Source of the DNA: Tubiluchus corallicola
Taxonomy: Eukaryota; Priapulida; Priapulimorpha; Priapulimorphida; Tubiluchidae
Assembly: GCA_030141605.1 (NCBI GenBank)
Contig: JAQGDQ010000563.1
Location: 35,001-80,292, forward strand
Length of the DNA: 45,292 bases
Direction: 5' to 3'
Part shown: positions 9,582 through 21,330 of the stretch, piece after piece
Layout of the letters: every line of letters starts with the position of its first letter
Numbering within the stretch: the stretch's first letter is position 1
The notes under the pieces: model-generated
The model's database searches: none
Told to the model about the DNA's origin: nothing
Seen by the model: only the letters and a program-made list of their open reading frames with translations
Position numbers and translations under genes: made by a program

Positions 9582-11800
9582 ACAGCCTACCGGCGACTTC
9601 AACAGTCACCTCTCTTAGGCACAATATGTATGTCGACAATCTCGTATCCGGTTGCGACTACGAAACCGACATCGATTCATTCAAATCCGAAGCTATTCAA
9701 GCCTTCGCCAGTGCCGGCATGAACCTTCGTGCTTGGCAGACTTCTTCCTCTTCTACAAGAGAACGGTGGGAGTGCAACACTGATGACTTTACCAAAGTTC
9801 TTGGCCTCAGCTGGTGCCATCAATCTGATACCATAGCCGCCAGCCTGAAGCTTTCATCTGAACCTCCCATCACTAAGCGTCAAATGCTAGCCGAAATCTC
9901 CAAGATTTTCGATCCTCTGGGATTTATTTCCCCCTTCACCATACGTCTCAGGATTCTCTTTCAGTCACTCTGGAGAGAGTCACTCAACTGGGAAGATGAA
10001 CTACCTTCCAGTACTGCAGTACAATGGGGTCGTTTCATTGAGGAAACACAGCAACACGAATCCAGGATACACTTTCCTCGATACGTACCAATGACTTCAC
10101 ACTCTGAACTTCACATCCTTTGTGATTCTAGTGAGGCAGCTTATGCAGCTGTTGCGTACATCAAGACAGACACCAATGTCGACTTACTCATTTCGAAGAG
10201 CAAACTAGCCCCACTTAAACCACAGACTCTGACTCTTCCACGTTTAGAGCTGATGGCTGCTCTTCTTGGGGCTCGTCTAGGGACTTACATCCAGCAGCAT
10301 GTACCAGTCCTATCATCATGTCTCAGACATTTCTACTCGGACTCAATGGTAACACTCGGATGGATACGCAGTATGCCAAAAGACGTGTTCGTGAGGAATC
10401 GAGTTCGTGAGATCCACACACTCTCGCAAGCATGCGAGTGGTCTCACGTACCTAGTTCGCAGAATCCCGCAGATCTGCCAACTCGAGGTTGCAAGCTACT
10501 CTACTTGCAACACCTGGACCTTTGGAGACATGGTCCACCTTTTCTCACACTCAGGGAGGAGTCGAACTACTCTGTCTGCGAACAGAAGTCCTCCACTTTG
10601 CTCACTGTAACAACTCCTCTTACAGACTCAGAGAAGACACCACTTTTTCCTGTGGACCGATGGTCTTCCTTACAACGAGCTATAAACATAACCTCTTATG
10701 TGCTCAGATTCGTTCATAATTCACGACTCCTCAAGTCAACTCGCGTCGGCGGACCACTTACGCCACACGAGAGAGTCAAGGCGATAAACGCTCTTCTCAG
10801 AGACAGTCAGTATGTTTACAACTCTGCAGACATACTTAACTTGCAAAAAGATGGTGATGTAACTCCCTCTTCTTCACTTTGGAATGCTCGTCCGCAGTGG
10901 TCCAAATCTCTTCAACTCATTATGTGTACACCGAGAAATGGTGAGCAGATGATACCTTGGTTACACCCAGGCTCGCCACTTACATCACTTATCATCATGG
11001 ATTGTCATCACAAACTTTATCATCAAGGCGTTTCCACAACAGCTACAGAAGTTAGCAAATGCTACTGGCTCCCAAAGCCTCACAGGACTGTCAAGAAGAT
11101 TCTCCAGAAGTGCGTTTCCTGCAAGAAGCTTCAAGGACGACCATACACTTCTACTGAAGGCAGTCTTCCACCATTCAGAGTCACAGAAGCGCGACCATTT
11201 GCGCATACTGGACTTGATCACTTCGGCCCATTGTATCTTGGCGACCAGACCAAATCATGGGTTCTTCTGTTCACATGTGCCGTCACTAGAGCCATACACA
11301 TGGAAGTTGTCACCTCACTCAATGAGAAGGACACTGGACTAGCTATTCGTCGGTTCTTAGCACGCCGTGGACCCGCACAATTCTACAGCGACAACGCTCG
11401 ATCATTCGTCAGCTTGGCGAAACACATGCAGAGGAGTCTAACCTGGACCTTCATCCCTGAAGCTGCACCCTGGTGGGGAGGTTACTGGGAAAGACTCATC
11501 GGAACTATCAAACGTTCTTGTCGCCAGACACTTGGCAGCACATCTTTATCTCTGACTGAACTCACCACAGTGGTCACAGAGTTAGAGGAACGCATCAATC
11601 GGTGCCCTCTCGTTTTGTCCGGAGATGAACCTTTGACTCCAGGACACTTCATCTTTGGAGCTACTCCACCAGCACTTTTGGACATAGGCATCCACGATTC
11701 ACCACCTCCTGAAGATCTACAGAGGAGATGGAAACATCGTCTCACCATCAGCACACATCTTTGGTCCAGATGGAGGAACGAGTACCTTCTATCCTTATGA
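9497..11800 (+). CDS. BEL/Pao RT-RNase H-integrase, 3' part (no independent start)
   Basis: This is the continuation of the polyprotein in another frame. Meaningful similarity starts near 9535 (SPAILHAIIAMHLD). The RT active-site box reads YVDN rather than YVDD (residues 45-48 of this frame). A Pao/A17 region follows (IFDPLGFISP, about 137-146). RNase H-like acidic residues lie at D210, E252 and D282, and NPADLPTRG follows. The integrase zinc-binding module has HH at 503-504 and CVSC at 539-542. The integrase core has D574 (GLDHFGP), D632 (YSDNA) and E665 (YWERL). The frame ends at TGA 11798-11800 after EYLLSL, while coding similarity continues in the same frame beyond it. Confidence 0.9.
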   Translation: MGLGRQTARQQICSASPAILHAIIAMHLDSLPATSTVTSLRHNMYVDNLVSGCDYETDIDSFKSEAIQAFASAGMNLRAWQTSSSSTRERWECNTDDFTKVLGLSWCHQSDTIAASLKLSSEPPITKRQMLAEISKIFDPLGFISPFTIRLRILFQSLWRESLNWEDELPSSTAVQWGRFIEETQQHESRIHFPRYVPMTSHSELHILCDSSEAAYAAVAYIKTDTNVDLLISKSKLAPLKPQTLTLPRLELMAALLGARLGTYIQQHVPVLSSCLRHFYSDSMVTLGWIRSMPKDVFVRNRVREIHTLSQACEWSHVPSSQNPADLPTRGCKLLYLQHLDLWRHGPPFLTLREESNYSVCEQKSSTLLTVTTPLTDSEKTPLFPVDRWSSLQRAINITSYVLRFVHNSRLLKSTRVGGPLTPHERVKAINALLRDSQYVYNSADILNLQKDGDVTPSSSLWNARPQWSKSLQLIMCTPRNGEQMIPWLHPGSPLTSLIIMDCHHKLYHQGVSTTATEVSKCYWLPKPHRTVKKILQKCVSCKKLQGRPYTSTEGSLPPFRVTEARPFAHTGLDHFGPLYLGDQTKSWVLLFTCAVTRAIHMEVVTSLNEKDTGLAIRRFLARRGPAQFYSDNARSFVSLAKHMQRSLTWTFIPEAAPWWGGYWERLIGTIKRSCRQTLGSTSLSLTELTTVVTELEERINRCPLVLSGDEPLTPGHFIFGATPPALLDIGIHDSPPPEDLQRRWKHRLTISTHLWSRWRNEYLLSL

Positions 11801-12016
11801 CAATGGAGAACCAAGACAAGATCTCCAGCTACTCCGAAGGAAGGAGACATCGTTCTCGTCCATTCCAAGCCTCTACCTCGATGGCGTTGGCCACTAGGGA
11901 GGATCGAATCACTGATTCCCGGTCGAGACGGAAATCCACGAGCCGCCTACATCAGGAGTCACGGACGCCTTACTCGCCGTCCCCTTTGTCTCCTCTACCC
12001 CTTAGAATGCACCTGA
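11801..12016 (+). pseudogene. C-terminal DUF5641-like tail of BEL/Pao polyprotein, beyond a stop
   Basis: This tail continues the 9497 frame directly after the TGA. It stays open for 71 codons, with QWRTK, GDIVLV, RWPLGRI and LIPGRDG, and ends at TGA 12014-12016. These are the features of the DUF5641 domain at the end of BEL/Pao integrases. The upstream TGA sits where this family commonly has arginine, so a CGA-to-TGA change is likely (inference). Confidence 0.8.
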
Positions 12017-12110
12017 TCTTTAATGACATACCTCCTAATTTGCATTGTTTCATTTATTTGACATTTTGTATTGTATTGACATGTATTGACACTCTAATTA
12101 TTTTCGTTTC

Positions 12111-12122
12111 AAGGTGGGAGGA
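12111..12122 (+). other. Polypurine tract of the BEL/Pao element
   Basis: AAGGTGGGAGGA lies immediately upstream of the TGTGAAAG start of the 3' LTR, the place and composition of a plus-strand primer. Confidence 0.8.
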
Positions 12123-12547
12123 TGTGAAAGTTATAACTGTATATTTAGGTGCTGCCATCTATTGATTCGTTACTTTAAACATTTACTAGTTGAATTCACC
12201 CCTTAATGCAATTGTATGTTCCAATGAATATTCAAACTCACTGTATCTCCCCTATTTTTCTGTAATGGGATATGTGAAGCCATGTTCTTGCATACTTCTC
12301 TACATATATAAACTGGCTAGATTTCACTGCTAGTCACTCTCTGTCTCAGGCAGTGCAGTCATGTTACACACTGTCTCTCTGTCACACACTCAGTGCTGTG
12401 CAGCAGTTGTGATCATCATTCTACTTGTGCATTTTACTCATGTGTATTTAGTGCAATAAAAGTGTTTCAGTTCTTGTGCAAATATTTAATCTTGTGTTTA
12501 GTTGTTTATACCAGTATTCAATTTCGTCTTCACAAATATCTTTCACA
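12123..12547 (+). repeat. BEL/Pao 3' LTR
   Basis: Direct copy of 6582-7014 (about 99 percent identical apart from an 8-bp gap). It ends CTTTCACA at 12547, followed by GGCACTGCTG, which is neither satellite sequence nor a copy of the left flank. Confidence 0.95.
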
Positions 12548-12612
12548 GGCACTGCTGTTGCTAACGATACTGCTGCTTTACTTTGCTGCTGCAGTAGCCG
12601 TTCTTGCTGCCG
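12548..12612 (-). other. GC-richer, exon-like flank of the BEL element
   Basis: About 65 bp rich in CTGCTG and GCTGCT stand out from the AT-rich surroundings. On the minus strand they read as a Gln/Ala-rich stretch (RQQERLLQQQSKAA) cut off exactly at the LTR. On the plus strand they read as a hydrophobic tail ending in TAA. This may be the remains of a host exon truncated by the element, or only a CTG-rich repeat. I do not recognise a protein. Confidence 0.25.
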
Positions 12613-15585
12613 TGTTTTAAGTAGTACAATGAAGAGTAAATAAAAAATCATGAATCGACTGTAACGTAAACTGAATTAAATTTAGAGTTAATTAAGTTAA
12701 AAACTATTTCAAGATGAAAAAGCTCGTTATTTTTCAGTTCAAACGTTTCACGAGATGTTGTGTTAACAGTCTAGAAGTTTAGGGGGAAGTATGGAAGCAG
12801 TATATATAAGCATTAGAACATGTTAATAGCTATATCTCCGAAATCATTTAAAGAAGTTGTTCAACTCGGTAGTTCACTAATAAATGTCAGACTTTTTTAA
12901 AGGACAAGAATAGGGGCACCTAAAGTTGGTTTCAAAAAAATCGCCTTAAAACTTATACTACTTCACAGCAATTTTACGAACATATCGTACACGCGTTGAA
13001 ACGAATTTTTACTTGATACATTTTAAATCTCCCACAATACTGTTCCGACGTCGCCATTACATGACGTCACTACGCAAACATAAATCAGGGAAAGAAAAGG
13101 AGATGTTAAATTACGTCCCCAAAGCTTTCCAGTCAAAACTATATTGCTTAGCATTTCGCTTACCTGCTGGAAAGACTTATTTAACTAGATGTAATAATAA
13201 TTTAAAATGTTCGTGCCAATTGGTAAAATGTTACTGGCATTCAAGAATGTATGTTTAATCTTATTTACAACATGCAGTAATTGACAGTGTATGCTACGAA
13301 TGCTCTGATTATTTTTTCAAACGTTACTCAGTGTGATCTAAACTTGTTTCAGTCATCAGGGATGTTTAAACTTGCACATTTTATACAGAATTAGGGCCGA
13401 TACAAGTACTACATGCGAAAAGGCATTATGTAAGTTGTATCAAATTTCAAGACACATTTTTAAGCTAAAAGTTATTTGAGGATTTCTTGTGCTTGAAGAA
13501 AGCTTTCACAATCTACGTTGTGTTACAGGTAATTAGCTGTTAACTACTAACTACCACTGTTAACTATTAACAATTGTGGCGATGAAAAGGACATCCTTAG
13601 TAGAAAATATTTAATTAAGATATACCAGTTTGGAGCCACCAGAGAGAAAAAATTTCTTCTTTTTTACAGATTTCGTTAAGTCCTCACAGTTCAGCCATTT
13701 TGAACAGTTTTGCATCCCTTGCAAGTGGAAAAATCCAACAGGACATCTGGAAGATGGTAACACTGAGTGCAACGGCGACGATGACAATGATGACGATGTT
13801 AATGATTTTTTTGATGATAGTAGTGATAAGTAACCTGCAAAAACGAGGCTGTGTTAAGTTACACCACTTTCTATCTAGAAAAGCAATCAAATGGAACAGT
13901 ATTTGAATATGTAAGAGAAAAAATAACAGCACTTGTAACGTAGCTTCTTAATTGTTTTCTACTTTATGTTTTTCTACTTTGTTTAGTGGTTAGAGGTTAG
14001 TGGTTAGAAGAGTCGCTCTTGTTGTGGTGTTAGAAACAGCAGGGTGGACCACTAACCACTGGTCAAGGGGCAGGGCAATAGACGTCAGCTAGTTTTACTT
14101 TTAGGTCGCATCTCCTCATAGGGCTTTTCGTTTCTTCAATTTTGTTTCGCAAACATTTTGTGTTCTGTAGGGCAGATGTGCACCTGGGTTTTAAAAAGCT
14201 GACAAGCTTTAAACACTCGAGGGAGTGGTCAAAACGCAAAATATGGGGTCCCCAGTTGGTGACCTTTTACATGCTGAAGGCTAGAGACACAAAACTCACA
14301 GGGTACGCCATCTTGGCAAAGTTGCCTATATACAGATGTAGCAAGTAGTAGTAGTAGCAGCACTAAATTTATTGACTGATGACAGTCCATTCAAATCCAT
14401 TTAAAATTGCATGTTAAGTTAGTTGTAACAAAAAATTTGATCGTTTGAAAATACTAAATCTCTCATAAGCAAAATGCATTAGATTATGTTGGCCCAAGCT
14501 AATACATAATGACTGTATATTAGTAAAGTCCAAATTGCTATACAGTTCTCTAAAATGTTCACTTTCCCACACTGGCACTGTATGTGTTGTTCTGCAAACA
14601 CAAAGGGAATCTTTCCTGGATATCCTATTCCATCTCGCTCCATGATCCTGTAAACTCAAGTCTTTCACTTCAGGTACATTATCACTGAATTCCTGGTTTA
14701 CGTAGACTTTATGGACTCCTAACTGAGGATTGATTGTAGATTATGTACTTAGATCCAGATGAGTTAAAGATTTTATTTTGCAATATTTTGCCCTTCCACA
14801 TCTATAGGATTTTCTTCACATTAGAAACGTATTTAGCTGCAAGCAGTACAAGTTTCATGATCATGATTTTAGACACCAAAAAGTCTTGATACCCGAAAGT
14901 GTACACTGTACGTCCAATTTTGGAGTTCCTTCATAGGTCTCAATGCATTTCTTATGTTTTTAAGATTTTTGGAGTTTATATTCTGTGAATTAAAGCTAGA
15001 AGAAGAATTTTTGCACTCGATTACTTGCATCTGTAGCAAAAGTTGGCGAGAAATGTAGCCGGCTTTAAAAGATGAAGCCATTTAACCTTTTAAACTTAAT
15101 ATAAAAAGTTTACTATTCTACTTAAGAGAGAATTCTCTGTTTTTAGCTTAATCCTTAACATATCAATGGAATGCAAGATGTATTTCCGTTTTTTCCATTT
15201 AAATTTCAATGGTCGAAAACAGGAGATTTCAGAATTTTTCAAAAATCGTTCCGAACTGCGGATGTATATCTGAAATTCTTCTGGAGACTCCTGACCAAAT
15301 CAGTACTGGTTCATGTACATTTATGAACTCATTCATTCATAAAATGAGACTCATTCTCATTTTAATTTACTGTCCAAAATATACATTTTCTTGGCTAAAA
15401 AGTTAACAATTGTTCTCTTATATTTGAACCTTAAAAGCCAATTAACGGCAACCGAACATGGCTATTGCTTACAGCAGAAACTAACCACAGTTTCTGCAAT
15501 GGCAGGCATCTTTCCTTGCGCGTCAAGCACATTTGCGTAGGTGTTACAGTACTGCTTAAATATTCCTGGTCTTTTTTACAATAGA
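12613..15585. other. Intergenic or intronic sequence with no recognised gene
   Basis: This is AT-rich sequence. A (GAY)n-rich patch at about 13772-13830 yields a short acidic ORF. An inverted TAGTGGTTAG / ACCACTAACCACT pair lies at about 13984-14062. A good-looking acceptor, TTTCTTCTTTTTTACAG, precedes 13669, but no convincing exon follows. Nothing else was supported. Confidence 0.5.
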
Positions 15586-15587
15586 CT

Positions 15588-15800
15588 ATACTTTTACTAT
15601 TAGAAGATCAGTACTTGCAACTTTTACTATTACAAGATCAGTACGTGCAACTTTTACAATTAGAAGCTCAGTACGTGCAACGTTTACTATTAGAAGATCA
15701 GTACGTGCAACGTTTACTATTAGAAAATTAGTACGTGCAACTTTTACTATTAGAAGATCACTACGTGCAACGTTTACTATTGGAAAATCAGTACGTACTA
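15588..15800. repeat. 30-bp minisatellite, about 7 units
   Basis: The unit is roughly TTTACTATTAGAAGATCAGT followed by ACGTGCAACG, repeated with single-base differences. As 30 is a multiple of three, the minus strand shows a chance ORF with a 10-residue period (VARTDLLIVN). It has no other protein features. Confidence 0.9.
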
Positions 15801-18785
15801 CCAATATGCTCACCAATAACAACAATTTGTAGCATCGAAAGGATAACCCAAAACTAAACGTTTATTCAAAACAACTAAGCTATTTGAACTTGACAAATAA
15901 TTCGTACCATAAAATTTTTATTATATTTACCTGTTGCAAACATAGTATCGATGATAAGCTCACATGAATATATAAACATCACAACAAAAAAAGCAATCTG
16001 CCATTCCCTAGTACACCGAACCATTACTGTTGGAACGTTGCTTTGGCGTTGGCGTTGGTCTTTTTCAAACGTCTGGCGTTGGTGTTTAGATTGAAATTAA
16101 CAGAAATGATAAATTCAAAGTGGTGATACAAATTCGGAAGTTCCTTGAATACTATCTTGCAAAACCTAGAAAATTAACGTACACATCATTTTGTAAAGAA
16201 ATTTTTATATAATTAACCTTAGATCGACTATATGATCAACTTAATATAATTCATTATAACTAATAATAATATATATATATAACTAATCAATATATTATAA
16301 TAACACAAAATGTCTATGATCAATTTAAAATTATACTGCAATGTGTTTTAACTCGAAGATTAAACTTACTTATGCGTTCTGTATTTATTTTCACAAATGC
16401 AAAAAAATATATATACCTACACTCCAGTACTGGAAGCTGCCGTGGCTCTGATTACTTGTACCTTGTTAATATTAAAAAAGTTGCTTGTATAAATTGGAGC
16501 TGTCCAAGAACTAACAACGTCTACAATGGTATTAAGATTGAAAAAGCTTTCGTGTAAATCACTCATGTTAGAAAGCTTAAAAACTGGGTTATTTGAATGA
16601 TTACCGAGACGTTCAGAGAAGCAAGATTAATTTAATAAATATGAGAAATTTTGTGCTAAATTGAAATCAAAGATTTCAAGAAATTCCCTATAATCTCATA
16701 GCTACCAAAAAAGCTTCTCGTGGTTTGCATAAAGTATACGGCAGAAGAAAAAGGCAAATACACAAGTAAATACGTGCGTAATGGACTTTACAGCAGTCAT
16801 GCCACTTAGGGGAGTTGATAAGAGCAAAAATTGCTCAATTTTTGATAAAATTTGTACAGCTGTAGCATTTGACAAATCCTTTTAGTTAAATTATAGTTCT
16901 ACGAATTGCTCTAGCTATCTCCATAAAATATTTCTGATCGTAAATAGTGCCACACTAATTAATAAGTTTTGCACATTTTAAAAGGCATATTGGTGCAATT
17001 GCAACAGCTCACTGTGCAACGCTTGTACAAACTTTTCACAATGCCAGATAACACGTGGCAACTACACGTTTTAATATTGTATTGGTCCGACATTTGCAAA
17101 AACAATGTGACATCATTAGTTCAACATTGTCGTGCAACGTGGAATAATTATGGAATACTGGTTGCTTCTGTAACCTCCCCTTATTAAATTAAAATAAGTT
17201 TATACCCGATTCTTCGATTATCTTACATGTTAATATAAATTTACTAATCAATCAACAGGCTCAGCCCGCCATAAGCTTCACTTGGGTTGCTTGATACACG
17301 TGGTGTGAATTTTTTCCTAGTCTTTTAGACACTAAGACTGCTGGTAATAAATCTAGTAGAGCCAATAGTAGCCAAGCTGCTTGTTTTATTAATAGAACGT
17401 AATACGAGGTAATTACATATGTTTTCTAATGTAAAAATCATACGAAACTAGTGGCCAAAGTTTCTGAGGCGGTCAGGAACTGAAGATTTTACAAACAATA
17501 ATTACAGAATTACAATGTTGAAAATCATGATTTTATTGAATTCTAGTTGCTTGATTACCTGGTGGGCCTTGGCAGGTAATACTAGCACTAAAATATCGAT
17601 CTGTGGGAGTTTATTGGAACACAAATGTTTTTTCTGAATCAGTAAGTATGTTATGTAGTATTCTAGAATCCCCTGTGGATTGACCTTTGGGAAATTTTTT
17701 TTGGGTCGGCTGAATTTAGGCCCAGATGAGCCTGAAAATGTAGAAATTTGTGCACGGCAAGAATGAGGTCATACAAGCTTTGAGAGGCTACAATTTTTTA
17801 GCATTATGCTCAAGTATGATTATCTAGATAGTTGCAGAAAAAATTTGAATGGTCCGTCATGACTCACCAACCTAAAAACTGTCCCGTCTCAGAAGAGTCC
17901 ATTAATGTATTGAAGATACACGATGTTCATTTTTCTCAAGCTACTTTTATTACAACTGTAAAATTTTTGCCTATACAGTGTTCTGTTCTTACACACGGTT
18001 AGATAAAGTTCCAGCGTCATGCTTACATAAAATATTACAAAAAAGTGATAAGCACATAGCTTTAGATGCATATTTTTCATTTTACCACCTTAAATCATTT
18101 AAGTTTATGATGAATGATCCTCATTATATTTAAAGAATATTTCTCATTGTATCTCATTGGAACAAATTGTCAAAAGTCTATCCTCGTGTGACACAGGAAC
18201 TTGACTCGAGTCATGTAACCATCCCATCAAGATTAGCCTTAGCAGTAATATCAATTAGTTACAATGGTTACTATTTAAATTAGTAACAGCCTTGGTAAGA
18301 AGGTTAGATTGGATTTTGAGCTGTTTGTAGTGTTTAGGAGTAGGGTGAGTTACACAATTACATTAAAAAAATGTGTTAAGAAGCGAGGTAATTCGGTAGT
18401 TTTTTTTTTACTTAAGTTTCAAACATTTCATAATTGCGGCCATGCAAAAACGAAACCACGATAATCAGGCATCGTATTAGCTGTTTCACATAAAAAAACT
18501 ATTATAAAAACAAAAAGAAATTATTTTTGTCATTTTAGCTTTGTTTAATCTAGAAACTACTAGACCCAAAAAATTTAAAAAAGAAGGAAAATAATAAGCA
18601 AAAAAGTTGTGAAATTTTGATAATGCACCTGGGAGATTAATTGTTACGGGGTCAGTCGAAAATTCTGCAATAATGTCACCATTTTCAAGGTGACCAACAA
18701 GATTTTTGTCGCTAGTTCTTAAAAAATATCACTGAAAAAGCAATGGGCACTGCAAACTGATCAAACTTTGTTATAATTGGTTTGG
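15801..18785. other. AT-rich stretch, no gene seen
   Basis: Contains an A/T-only dinucleotide-like patch at about 16258-16300 and a GCGTTGG repeat patch at about 16037-16080. Only short ORFs occur, with no recognisable protein or splice-flanked exon. Confidence 0.5.
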
Positions 18786-18788
18786 CCT

Positions 18789-18960
18789 GTATGGTAGTAA
18801 TTATTATTATTATTATTCAGTTAAACTTTAACAATATCAACAATACAATACAATCCACATCACTTGTTAAATGCAAAGTCTGTCTGACAAATCACTGTGC
18901 TGCACGAAACAAACTGTTCAATACAGAATCTATAAATCATAAAATATGGTGATGTAAATT
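18789..18960 (+). repeat. Local direct repeat, copy 1
   Basis: Aligns with 19089-19240: GGTAGTAATTATTATTAT, CATTCAGTTAAACT (ATTCAG here), ATGCAAAG, GAAACAAACTGT and CAATACAGAAT occur in the same order, with many substitutions. Confidence 0.7.
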
Positions 18961-19088
18961 GTAACAGTGACTGTAACAAATTTCTGTTATCGTAACGCCC
19001 AGAGTGTCTTAAAGACATACGACTGAAGTAATGGATATTGCCAAAGAATCAACTCTGTCAGCCAACACTTTTGTCAACACTGATTTGG

Positions 19089-19240
19089 TATACAAGGTAG
19101 TAATTATTATTATCATTCAGTTAAACTGTAAAAATATAAACAATAGCATGTATGTCATGCATGTTGGACATGCAAAGCATTGTGCCGTAAGAAACAAACT
19201 GTCCAATACAGAATTTATAAAATGATTTGGTGATACAAAT
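19089..19240 (+). repeat. Local direct repeat, copy 2
   Basis: Second copy of 18789-18960, about 300 bp further on. It has CAGTTAAACTGTAA, CATGCAAAGCATTGTGC, GAAACAAACTGTCCAATACA and TTTGGTGATACAAAT. An old duplication or two insertions of one element. Confidence 0.7.
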
Positions 19241-21300
19241 AACATTAAATCTAAAACAATCTCTCCCATTCAATGCATCTGCCCAGAGCTGTTCAAGCAA
19301 AACAAGTATGAAGAATACGGCAGGCATGGGAAAAATTGTCGGAATTTCTATTTTGTTGTGAAAAGAATGGGAGGGCGGGAAATCATAGAAAACTGTAAAT
19401 TGAGAAAAAAGAAGCCATATTAATGTGATGACTACACATCTACCTGACTCGTTAACTTATTACACACACAATGATATCTCAAAGATTGTATGCAAACATG
19501 CAGTAATAATAAGATGATCTAAATAATACTTCAAAACGTTGTATTAGTAATATGGCAAAACGTATAGAGTTTACTAATAACACTGAAATGTGTGTAGGCA
19601 ACTTGAGTTTCAAAAATAACCAGTCAAACATTATGCTGTGTTCGGTACACAAATATTAGTTATGAAAAAACATGTAACATTTATGTACAAAATTAGACGT
19701 AAAACAAATAGCCAAACACCCAGCTCAAGATCTATAGTGTGATCACTATTCATTTTAATAATTTTTTATACAATAGTAAAATACTTAAGTAAAAAGGTAT
19801 ATTCAGGTTGTTTTCAACTTGTTTTGTGCAAAACTTCTTTCAGTAGCATGACGTCACCAATGCACAAAACTCTTCTGCCTGCTTCAAAATGATTTCTTCT
19901 GTGACGGCTTGAACAGTCAGACAGCTTGGAGAATAGTCAGGTGAAAGTGCGAAAAGGAATAAGTCACATCATCTGCTTCCTTTTGGATTTTAGCAAAGCT
20001 CAATGATGGGTCTAAAAATCTTCAGCTGGTCAGCTGTGGAAGCAATTAAAGCACAATGTTCATTTTTTGCTGTCAATCTTGCTAAACAACTTCTGGAAGT
20101 TTTCCTTATTAATTATTGGAGCCTTTGTTCTGGTATGCCAAACGAGAACCTGAAACAGAAAAGCATTTGTATAAAACAGGCTGTCTTGGCCTTCTACAAA
20201 TTTCTTTGCTTTATCACATAAAAAACAAGACATCGAGATTACTAAAAATGGCGTAACTTCTATACATTAGAAAAATAAGCTATAGTCTCCTGGGAATTTA
20301 GTAGTGTTGTACTAATAATATAACATTGTGTTTATTACTAATGACAACGCAGAGTTTTTTAAGTTTTCAATGAATGGTCATTACATGTATCATATTATAA
20401 TTATTATTTGATCTGTTTTTCATTATTGATGCATGCAATTGATGTTTGAACATATTTTCCATTGATTTCATTGATGATTAGATCACTAACAAAAAAGAAG
20501 AAAGGCACGTTTAGGTACTTTGTTATTTTAGGTACAAATTTAAAATTTCCTTAACAAATGAACAAAGAGACATTTATAACTGATGTTGCCTTTTGCAACA
20601 TATTGTTTGTTTTAGTATAAAAGGTATTTACGTTTTCAAAACTTTTGTGAGTGCCGTGTAACATTCTTAATGCAGCACTTTATTAATTATATGACAACGT
20701 ATTTTATTGTTTCTGTTGTTAAAATTACATGCATCAAAACTGTTGCATCCTGCTTTTTAGTATTGCTTGTTAAATTTTACATTGTTTCTGTTTTTGTGAA
20801 TGTACGAGCATTTTTATAACATGTATGTATGTAACATGTATTTTTTTGCCTGAAATTGGGAGCTTTTGCAACTTTAATAGTTCATTATTGGTTTGTTAGC
20901 TTACCTGAAAATTACCTGTAGATATGGTAAATACAGACTCCAAGTTCTTATGTGTACTTTTTATAACTTATAAAAACTTGATGAACATAGGCATAGTGTC
21001 ACTTTGATTCATTTGTGATTTTCAAACAAGTCTATTGTTTGTTTACTAATCTATTCCAAACAACAAAACATTTTGGCAAATACCTTATGTGATGTGTTTA
21101 CATTGTATTTTTGCTGAATTCTAATTTTTTCTCCACAATCAATTTTTTGGCAAGACATGTAGTGTTGAAAAAGATGAATTCTTTTTTGTTGTTGTTTGTC
21201 TTGTTAAAAACTTTTGCTAAGCCCATAGGACAGTAACGTGCCATATTTGTGCAAGAACTTTAATCACTGGCTAATCTGCAGATATAGATTTTCCGAACAA
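19241..21300. other. AT-rich stretch, no gene seen
   Basis: No ORF longer than about 72 codons, no recognised motif and no repeat structure that I can support. Confidence 0.5.
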
Positions 21301-21308
21301 TTAATGAG

Positions 21309-21330
21309 ACGTTAATTAATTAATTAACGT
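21309..21330. repeat. 22-bp perfect palindrome
   Basis: ACGTTAATTAATTAATTAAC plus GT reads the same on both strands. It sits in AT-rich sequence and may have arisen by chance from the TTAA repeat. Confidence 0.7.

Larger units (their letters stand above)
6582..12547 (+). mobile_element. BEL/Pao LTR retrotransposon, nearly complete, defective
   Basis: A 5966-bp element bounded by direct LTRs of 433 and 425 bp that start TGTGAAAG and end CTTTCACA (8-bp inverted ends). The order PBS, Gag with a DUF1759-type region and cysteine knuckles, DUF1758-type aspartic protease, RT, Pao-type A17/RNase H region, integrase, C-terminal domain and PPT is that of BEL/Pao. LTRs differ by three substitutions and one 8-bp indel, so the insertion is young. 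Two lesions break the reading frame. The 5-bp flanks are CACAA on the left and GGCAC on the right, so no target-site duplication is seen. It runs opposite to PIGN. Confidence 0.95.

Noticed and set aside
13630-13906. Possible exon after the acceptor-like TTTCTTCTTTTTTACAG
   Set aside because: Neither open frame looks like a known protein. The acidic stretch comes from a GAY-rich simple repeat.
14414-14668. Minus-strand 84-codon ORF
   Set aside because: No recognised motif, no paired splice sites and no homologous phrase. It is probably chance.
15586-15825. Minus-strand ORF with a 10-residue repeat (VARTDLLIVN)
   Set aside because: A translation of the 30-bp minisatellite, with no other features.
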